From positions 5,456,001 through 5,520,000 of the forward strand of contig OZ241902.1 in assembly GCA_965203605.1 (NCBI GenBank): 64,000 bases of DNA, written 5' to 3'. Both the position numbers and the translations under genes were made by a program. The DNA is from JAPOUP01 sp965203605 (GTDB lineage: Bacteria; Pseudomonadota; Alphaproteobacteria; Rhodobacterales; Rhodobacteraceae). The notes beneath the pieces are model-generated. The model was given only the letters and a program-made list of their open reading frames with translations, searched no databases and had not been told where the DNA came from. Within the stretch, counting starts at the first letter, position 1; every line of letters starts with the position of its first letter. Below, in pieces: positions 58,636 to 64,000 of this stretch.

Positions 58636-59421
58636 GCCGAGGCGCCGTCCCCAACCGCGGCACGGCCCATCGTGCGGCTCGCGCAGCGCATCGCGTCTCG
58701 CGGGAGGCCACGTCCGTCAGGCGGTGAACGTCGGTCTCGACCACGAAAGGAATCACAGCGCCCGCGCAAGGGCGGGGACCTGGCTTATTCCCGCGGTCGC
58801 ATGGCCGCTCCCCACAATCAGGCGCTTGACCCCGACGGGAGGCTCAGGGACCGGGAGGCTCACGTTGCCCGCCCCAGCCGCCGATGCTGGCACTGATATC
58901 CGTCCCGGCATCTGCATCGCCGAGGAAGCGGCGCGGCGTCACGTGCCGGTTCGCCGGCCCTTGGAGCCGATCGAAGCCGCAGCCCGGCCCCTGTCTGGTC
59001 ACGCCCGTCACAAGGATTTTCAACGTCTCTATGCCCGGGCGCCCGACCTTCCTGTCGACCGCGGAAAGGACGTCCTCGTCCATGAGCGCGAACAGCCGCT
59101 CGCGGAATCCCTCATCGGAATGAAGGTGCCGGAGCCTGATCAGATGGGCGGAGATGTCGTCCCTGGATCTGGGGCCGGCTAGATGTCCTCATGCGGGTCG
59201 CGCCGAGCTCGAGCTGCGAATCGGTCGTCATTCCAATGCCTGCTTCGACAGGAATCGCCTGAATCGACCGAAAAGGCCCTCCCGGCTCGATCTTCGACCC
59301 GAAGAATGCCGGATTCATCGAGTCGAATCAATGGCGTGGGTGCTATCGGCAAGCACGAGTTACGAATTTCGCAGACCTTGTCTGTCTGTGTTGTCAAGTT
59401 CGAATTTCACTCAAGGAGCCT

Positions 59422-59955
59422 TCATCCCCAGCTGCTCTTGAGAAGAAACTGGTTCTTGAAGTTCACAAGGCCTGTCATGACCTCGGCGGATCCAATGTCC
59501 TTGGCGCCATGAATGTGCTCGGACAGAATGTTCAGAAAAGCTTGGCGGTCGTCGGTGACAACTTCGACAAGAAGATCATAGTTTCCGCTAACCCAAACAA
59601 CGTAAACGATTTCATCCAAGCCGCTAAGGCGTTTGGCGACAATTTCCGGACGGTGCCCTGCCGCAACTCTGAGACCGATCATGGCTTCGGTTCGATATTC
59701 AGACGCTCCTGAGTCCGTGACAGCGACAATGCGCAGATGGCCGGCAGCCTTCATGGCGCCGATGCGGTTGCGGATGGTTCCCTCTGACACACCAAGATCT
59801 TGCGCGATTTCCGAGAAGGGGGTGCGGCCGTCTCTTTGAAGCTTCTGAACGATTTCCCGATTCAAACTGTTGCCAAGTACCCCAGAGTCTCGCTGTTTGC
59901 TTGCTTGCGGGTTGGAACTCTCGCGCAGTTCTCTGCTGTTGCCCTTATCTGACAT
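59422..59955 (-). CDS. Lrp/AsnC-family transcriptional regulator
   Basis: This is a 177-residue regulator. The N-terminal helix-turn-helix is LNREIVQKLQRDGRTPFSEI with LGVSEGTIRNRIGAM, and the C-terminal RAM ligand domain follows (YDLLVEVVTDDRQAFLNILS). The start at 59955 adds a 30-residue polar N-terminal extension. It is divergent from the Rieske oxygenase operon and probably controls it; AsnC-type regulators also accompany ehu/eut ectoine genes. The direct repeat CGGATAT at 59983-59989 and 59994-60000 (11-bp period) lies in its upstream region. Confidence 0.88.
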   Translation of the reverse strand: MSDKGNSRELRESSNPQASKQRDSGVLGNSLNREIVQKLQRDGRTPFSEIAQDLGVSEGTIRNRIGAMKAAGHLRIVAVTDSGASEYRTEAMIGLRVAAGHRPEIVAKRLSGLDEIVYVVWVSGNYDLLVEVVTDDRQAFLNILSEHIHGAKDIGSAEVMTGLVNFKNQFLLKSSWG

Positions 59956-60123
59956 GACTTCACCATCATAATTGCGGATTTCCGGATATTCTACGGATAT
60001 CGCAGCATAGGCAATGAATTTTTCTGTTGACGGGAGCATATGCGCAATCCATCTTCGAAACCATCAATGTCTCGCCGGCACTCCAATGAGTTTCGGACCC
60101 TATAGATCAGGAGGAAGCCAACC
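59956..60123. promoter_or_regulatory. Divergent Lrp-Rieske control region
   Basis: 168 bp. The two CGGATAT copies spaced one helical turn apart (59983-60000) are the best candidate regulator site. A strong AGGAGG precedes the oxygenase ATG. Confidence 0.4.
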
Positions 60124-61509
60124 ATGACATCCATCGTTGAAAGGCCGACAGTCTCTGTTTTTGCGGGGAACTTTCAGGGCTATGGCCAATCCAGCCCCGC
60201 CGAAATTGACGAGGAAATCGCCCGCGTGGGGGCTGGCACACCCGCTGGTGAATATCTACGCCGCTTCTGGCACCCGGTTTACATCACCGAAGACATAAGC
60301 GACCTGCCCAAGGCCATCAAGATTTTGGGCGAAGAACTGGTTCTGTTCCGTCATGGCAAGAAGCGCGATCAGATTGGCCTTGTCCACAAACACTGCCTGC
60401 ATCGGCGTGCTTCGCTCGAATACGGCAGGTGCGAAGCGCATGGCATCCGTTGCTGCTATCACGGGTGGCTGTTCGCTCCGGATGGTGAAATCCTTGAAGC
60501 GCCGGCCGAGGACGAGACCGCTCGCGCGGTCCAGATGGTCAAGGAACGCAGGCGACTGGGTGCCTATCCGGTGATCGAGTATCGCGGCTTGATCTTTACC
60601 TATATGGGACCGCCCGAGAAACAGCCCGAGTTTCCAATCTTTGATGCCTTCGAGCATGAAGGCATGACCAGCGCGACTTACAAGGCGCCTTACGCCTGCA
60701 ACTGGATTCAGGTTCAGGACGCAATCATGGATCCGACCCATACGACGTTTCTGCATGGCCAGAACAGCCACCCACAGTTCTCTGAAGGAATGATGGCTGC
60801 AGGCGAACTGAAATTCTATGAGCGCCACGAAAACCACTTCCTTGGGGCGTCTACACGCCGCATCGGCGAAAACGCCTGGGTAAGGGTCAATGAACTGGTG
60901 CTGCCCAATTTCACCCAGGCCGGATCGGCCTATGCCGCCGACGGAACCAAGCAACGCTATTTTGGACGCTCCTGCTTCACCCGTTGGGTCGTGCCGGTCG
61001 ATGACGAGAACACAATTGTCTATGCTTGGGCCAATTTCGGCGAACGGTGGGATCCGCATGAGTACAACACCAGGGAAGGTCACGAGATGATCGAACAGGG
61101 CGAGGTGCTGGATCGGACACCGATTGAAAAGCAAAGATACCCAGCCGATTCCGAGGCGGTGGAGGGCATGGGGCCGATTTCTACCCACAAGGGCGAGAAC
61201 TTGATGCCCACCGACCGTGGCATCTCGCTTTACCGGCGCCGCGTGCGCAAGGCGGTCCGCGACCTTGCAAATGACGGGATCGAGCCGCCGCAACCTGTTC
61301 GCCACAAAGGTTATTCCGTAAGGACCTATGGTCAGGACACGGTGCTGCATCTGCCGCCCATCGAGGGTCAGGATGACAAGGCTTATCTAATGAAGATTGG
61401 CGAGGCCGTGATGGACATGCAATTCGAACACGAAGACTGGTGTGACGACAATCGTGACCCGGAAATCATCAAGCGCCTCAAGGAAATCGAAGCGCAGGGC
61501 ATCAACTGA
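60124..61509 (+). CDS. Rieske non-heme iron oxygenase, alpha subunit
   Basis: This is a 461-residue ring-hydroxylating/demethylating-type oxygenase. The Rieske 2Fe-2S ligands are C91-x-H93 and C110-x2-H113. The mononuclear iron site is in DPTHTTFLHG (D203, H206, H211 pattern). It is a single-component alpha subunit of the phenoxybenzoate/vanillate demethylase-like class; no reductase gene lies next to it, so electrons must come from elsewhere. It is followed by two dehydrogenase genes on the same strand. The substrate is unknown. Confidence 0.9.
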   Translation: MTSIVERPTVSVFAGNFQGYGQSSPAEIDEEIARVGAGTPAGEYLRRFWHPVYITEDISDLPKAIKILGEELVLFRHGKKRDQIGLVHKHCLHRRASLEYGRCEAHGIRCCYHGWLFAPDGEILEAPAEDETARAVQMVKERRRLGAYPVIEYRGLIFTYMGPPEKQPEFPIFDAFEHEGMTSATYKAPYACNWIQVQDAIMDPTHTTFLHGQNSHPQFSEGMMAAGELKFYERHENHFLGASTRRIGENAWVRVNELVLPNFTQAGSAYAADGTKQRYFGRSCFTRWVVPVDDENTIVYAWANFGERWDPHEYNTREGHEMIEQGEVLDRTPIEKQRYPADSEAVEGMGPISTHKGENLMPTDRGISLYRRRVRKAVRDLANDGIEPPQPVRHKGYSVRTYGQDTVLHLPPIEGQDDKAYLMKIGEAVMDMQFEHEDWCDDNRDPEIIKRLKEIEAQGIN

Positions 61510-61589
61510 ATTCTCTCCTGACTCGAGTCGTCTGCCCAACCGGAGCAGGCGACCCGGCCTTTTGTCTGGGACAACGCAAGGATTTGGAC

Positions 61590-62606
61590 ATGGGCGTGAA
61601 AGTTCACGTAAAAAACAACCGTTGGGCCGAAGGGTCGTTTCCCAACACGCCGGAAGGCGAAGAGGTGTTCACAATCACCCGCAAACATTTCGATGCGGCA
61701 GAGGCGCTTTGCCCGGAGGTCGTCGGCAAGCTCGATCCCTTCTTCGACTGGGACACAGACAACTGGCATAGCTCGATGGCCGAGGCCGAGATTCTGTTGA
61801 CTTGGAACCTGCCCACCGACGACTTGGCCGAGGTCGCGCCGAACCTGAAGTGGATTCACTGCATCGGTGCCGGTGTCGAACACATGCTGCCCATTGACTG
61901 GCTGCCCGAAGGCGTGACGCTGACCAACAACAAGGGCGTTCATGCGGCAAAGGCGGGCGAGTTCGGGCTTATGGCGATCCTGATGCTGCATTCGCATATG
62001 CCCGCCATAGTCACCAACCAGGGCAAGGCGCACTACGAATCCCTCTATTGCTCGCCGATTGCGGGCAAGACCGTCGTGGTTCTGGGCACCGGGTCGCTCG
62101 GTGGGTCCGGAGCAAAAATGATCAAGCCTCTGGGCGTCGAAACCATCGGTGTAAACCGCTCAGGTCGCGATGTAGAGGGTTGCGACCGTTGCGTGCCGAC
62201 AGCAGAACTTGACACGGTTTTGCCGCTTGCGGATTACTTGTTGATCGCCACACCTGACACACCGGAAACCCGTGGATTGATGGACTATCGAAGGCTCGAT
62301 CTGATGAAGCCGACCGCGGGCATCATCAATATCGGGCGCGAGGCGGTGATGGACTACGACGCGCTATGCGACAAGCTGGAAGACGGCAGCCTGGGCGGCG
62401 CCATTCTGGACGTCTTCGATCCGGAACCGATCGCGCGGGGGTCGCGGCTCTGGAACACAAAGAACCTCATCATCACGCCCCATGTCTCAGCCGATGATGG
62501 CGACGCCTACATCCCGCTGACCCTTGGCCTTTTCTTCCAGAACATGGAGCTTTTTCTGTCTGGCAAGCCGCTCTTGAACCCCATTGACCCGAAACTCGGA
62601 TACTAG
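61590..62606 (+). CDS. D-isomer-specific 2-hydroxyacid dehydrogenase
   Basis: This is a 338-residue dehydrogenase. The NAD motif is VVLGTGSLGGSG at about 155-166. The family signature with NIGREAVMDYDALCDKLEDG follows, and the catalytic histidine is in ITPHVSADDGD. The catalytic domain start is divergent from hydroxypyruvate reductases. An in-frame TTG lies two codons upstream of the ATG. It is 80 bp after the oxygenase and 9 bp before the next (broken) gene, and presumably acts on the oxygenase pathway's acid intermediate. Confidence 0.87.
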   Translation: MGVKVHVKNNRWAEGSFPNTPEGEEVFTITRKHFDAAEALCPEVVGKLDPFFDWDTDNWHSSMAEAEILLTWNLPTDDLAEVAPNLKWIHCIGAGVEHMLPIDWLPEGVTLTNNKGVHAAKAGEFGLMAILMLHSHMPAIVTNQGKAHYESLYCSPIAGKTVVVLGTGSLGGSGAKMIKPLGVETIGVNRSGRDVEGCDRCVPTAELDTVLPLADYLLIATPDTPETRGLMDYRRLDLMKPTAGIINIGREAVMDYDALCDKLEDGSLGGAILDVFDPEPIARGSRLWNTKNLIITPHVSADDGDAYIPLTLGLFFQNMELFLSGKPLLNPIDPKLGY

Positions 62607-62615
62607 GAGCGTGAC

Positions 62616-63501
62616 ATGAATATCGGATTCATGGGGCTGGGCGTCATGGGGCTCCCATGGCCGGGCATCTGGCGGATGCGAGCCATAGGATCTTCATCTG
62701 CCTGAACCGCTCGCCCCTGCCAAGGGACCCGGCCAGCAAGAAGGTTCAGGTGATGGCCACACCTGCACAGGTGGGGGCAGAGTGTTACACGGTGATCGTC
62801 ATGGTCCCCGATACGCCTGATGTGGAGCGTGTCATCGCCGGGGAAAACGGCGTCTTGGAGAGCGTGCGCGACGAATCGCTGGTGATCGACATGTCCTCGA
62901 TCAGCCCGATTGCGACTGAGACTCTGGCCAAGGCTGTAGAGGCCAGCGGCGGGCTTTACGTGGATGCTCCGGTCTCGGGCGGAGAAGTCGGTGCCAATGC
63001 CGCCAGCCTGACCATCATGTGCGGCGGCCGCAGGCGGCATTTGACCGCGCAGTCCCGCTGTTCGAGCTAATGGGAAAGAACATCACTTTGATCGGCGCGC
63101 ATAATGGCGCAGGCCAGACCTGCAAGATTGCCAACCAGATCATCGTGGCCCTGAACATCGAAGCGGTTTCCGAAGCGTTGGTCTTTGACTCCAAGGCCGG
63201 ATGCGATCCGGTGAATGTGCGTCAGGCCCTGACGGGCGGTTTCGCTTCGTCGAAAATCCTTGAGGTGCACGGGCAACGCATGGTTGACAGGACGATGGAC
63301 CCGGGCTTCCGCATTGAGTTGCACCAGAAGGACCTTAACCTTGCCCTGTCTTCCGAGCATGCTTTGGGGGTATCCCTACCGAACACCGCGCCCCCGCGGG
63401 AACTATTCAACTCCTGCATCGCCAATGGTGATGGGCAGGACGATCACTCGGGCCTGGTCAAGGTGCTGGAGCGTATGGCCAACCACCCGGTCGCCGAATA
63501 G
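62616..63501 (+). pseudogene. 3-hydroxyisobutyrate dehydrogenase-type gene, two frameshifts
   Basis: The start MNIGFMGLGVMGLP gives the NAD motif, then the frame breaks near 62655 (one base missing in CTCCCATGG). A second frame covers HLADASHRIFICLNRSPL to VDAPVSGGEVGANAASLTIM, and breaks again near 63028. A third frame carries PQAAFDRAVPLFELMGKNI, the catalytic GAGQTCKIANQIIVALN and HQKDLNLAL to the end. Repairing two single-base changes would give a normal protein of about 295 residues. Assembly error in C/G runs is a real alternative to decay. Confidence 0.8.
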
Positions 63502-63507
63502 GCGCCA

Positions 63508-64000
63508 TTAGAACATAGAGGTTATCCAGTCGACAAACGCCGCCGCATGTGGGTTTTTCGACGGACCCTTGTTGTGGATCAAAAAATACCCGTCGCGACC
63601 GGGCACCTGAACATCGAACGGTTCGACCAGCTCGCCCCGCTCAATTGCACGCTCCACCAGCGTCCTGTGCCCCATGGACACGCCCTTACCGGCCTTGGCA
63701 ATGTTCAGGGCAAGGACATAGGTGCTGAAATAGTGGCGATGATTCAAGGTCACGCCCTTGATTCCGGAACGAGACAGCCAGAAATCCCAGGCCTCATTCA
63801 CGCCGGTCAGATCAAGTATGCGCGCACCACTCAGGTCACCGGGCTCTTGCAGCCGCTCGGCGAGATCCGGGGCGCAGACGGGCGTATGGGCTTCCTCTCT
63901 CAATCGAACGGCACCGTCGCCAAAGGTCTCCTCCCGACCATAATGAATTTCAACATCGGCTCTGGTTTCAAGAAACTCCTGCTCCCAGAGTGCGGTCGAG
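63508..64000 (-). CDS. LysR-family regulator, C-terminal part (runs off window)
   Basis: The minus-strand frame is open from the right edge to the stop at 63508 and encodes about 163 residues of a LysR effector-binding domain of the GcvA type. Visible segments are FLETRADVEIHYG, VCAPDLAERL, FSTYVLALNIAKAGKGVSMG and VERAIERGELVEPF. The DNA-binding half lies outside the window. It converges on the Rieske/dehydrogenase cluster and may regulate it. Confidence 0.8.
   Translation of the reverse strand, partial: STALWEQEFLETRADVEIHYGREETFGDGAVRLREEAHTPVCAPDLAERLQEPGDLSGARILDLTGVNEAWDFWLSRSGIKGVTLNHRHYFSTYVLALNIAKAGKGVSMGHRTLVERAIERGELVEPFDVQVPGRDGYFLIHNKGPSKNPHAAAFVDWITSMF

Larger units (their letters stand above)
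57480..59240 (-). pseudogene. ISNCY-type transposase remnant, interrupted by IS5
   Basis: The minus strand has an N-terminal part at about 58840-59240 (SRDDISAHLIRLRHLHSDEG; DRKVGRPGIETLKILVTGV; HVTPRRFLGDADAGTD) and a C-terminal part at about 57540-57690 (VFERHTRRLPKSKADCPVEL; VRLVEDHHRFVL). Between them sits the IS5-family element. Several frameshifts occur. The family is assigned by the K-V-G-R-P-G and R-R-F-L-G-H-A-D type segments. Confidence 0.6.

Noticed and set aside
1..64000. tRNA, rRNA and riboswitch genes
   Set aside because: I saw no tRNA-like cloverleaf, rRNA segment or recognisable riboswitch core on either strand by eye; a covariance-model scan would be needed to exclude short ones.

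Overview
The window looks like chromosomal DNA of an alphaproteobacterium. The gene order dnaB - alr - mlaE - mlaF, and tatABC followed by a DUF815-type ATPase, points to a Rhodobacterales-like lineage; this is an inference from gene order, not a database match. The genome appears rich in insertion sequences and in active decay. At least seven insertion sequences or large remnants are present, and many genes carry single frameshifts, one in-frame stop, or IS interruptions. Some of these frameshifts could be assembly errors.

Layout. 1-2.6 kb: argF and gnd. 2.6-4.3 kb: an IS66 tail that has cut an exported protein gene, then a BrnT toxin / HTH antitoxin pair with a visible promoter and operator. 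4.3-12.4 kb: two divergent sugar-acid catabolic operons. The minus operon holds an SDR dehydrogenase, an IlvD/Edd dehydratase, an FAH-family hydrolase and a 2-hydroxyacid dehydrogenase. The plus operon holds denD, a phytanoyl-CoA dioxygenase-family gene and a full-length uxaA. 12.4-19.4 kb: a gene-poor stretch, a small membrane coiled-coil protein, and three nested transposons (an IS630 element carrying an IS1182/IS5-like element near one end and an IS66 element near the other). 19.4-29.1 kb: a very large exonuclease-RecQ-UvrD fusion helicase interrupted by an IS110 element, then hrpB. 29.9-31.6 kb: an Ala/Glu-rich lipoprotein with a barrel-like C-terminus, split by one TGA. 31.6-32.9 kb: a second IS630 element.

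33.7-36.3 kb: a DUF6326-type membrane protein coupled to a methyltransferase, divergent from a LysR regulator. 37.1-48.8 kb: the housekeeping block (mlaF, mlaE, alr, dnaB, a WYL regulator, tatABC, a DUF815 ATPase, a thiolase, and an AAA-ATPase/PD-(D/E)XK protein). 49.3-51.4 kb: a decayed response regulator in front of an intact sensor kinase. 51.9-52.8 kb: a tyrosine recombinase lying between two copies of a dispersed repeat. 53.5-56.6 kb: an Ehu-type (ectoine/amino-acid) ABC transporter. 56.7-59.2 kb: a broken integrase, an ISNCY-like remnant and an IS5-family element inside that remnant. 59.4-64 kb: an Lrp/AsnC regulator divergent from a Rieske oxygenase, a 2-hydroxyacid dehydrogenase, a frameshifted 3-hydroxyisobutyrate dehydrogenase-type gene, and the end of a LysR regulator.

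How the genes fit together. The sugar-acid operons supply a dehydratase - dehydrogenase - hydrolase sequence of the L-fuconate/L-rhamnonate type, plus a D-erythronate/altronate-type branch, and they share one intergenic control region with a GntR-like operator. The Ehu transporter and the Lrp/Rieske cluster form a second catabolic island that has been invaded by mobile elements.
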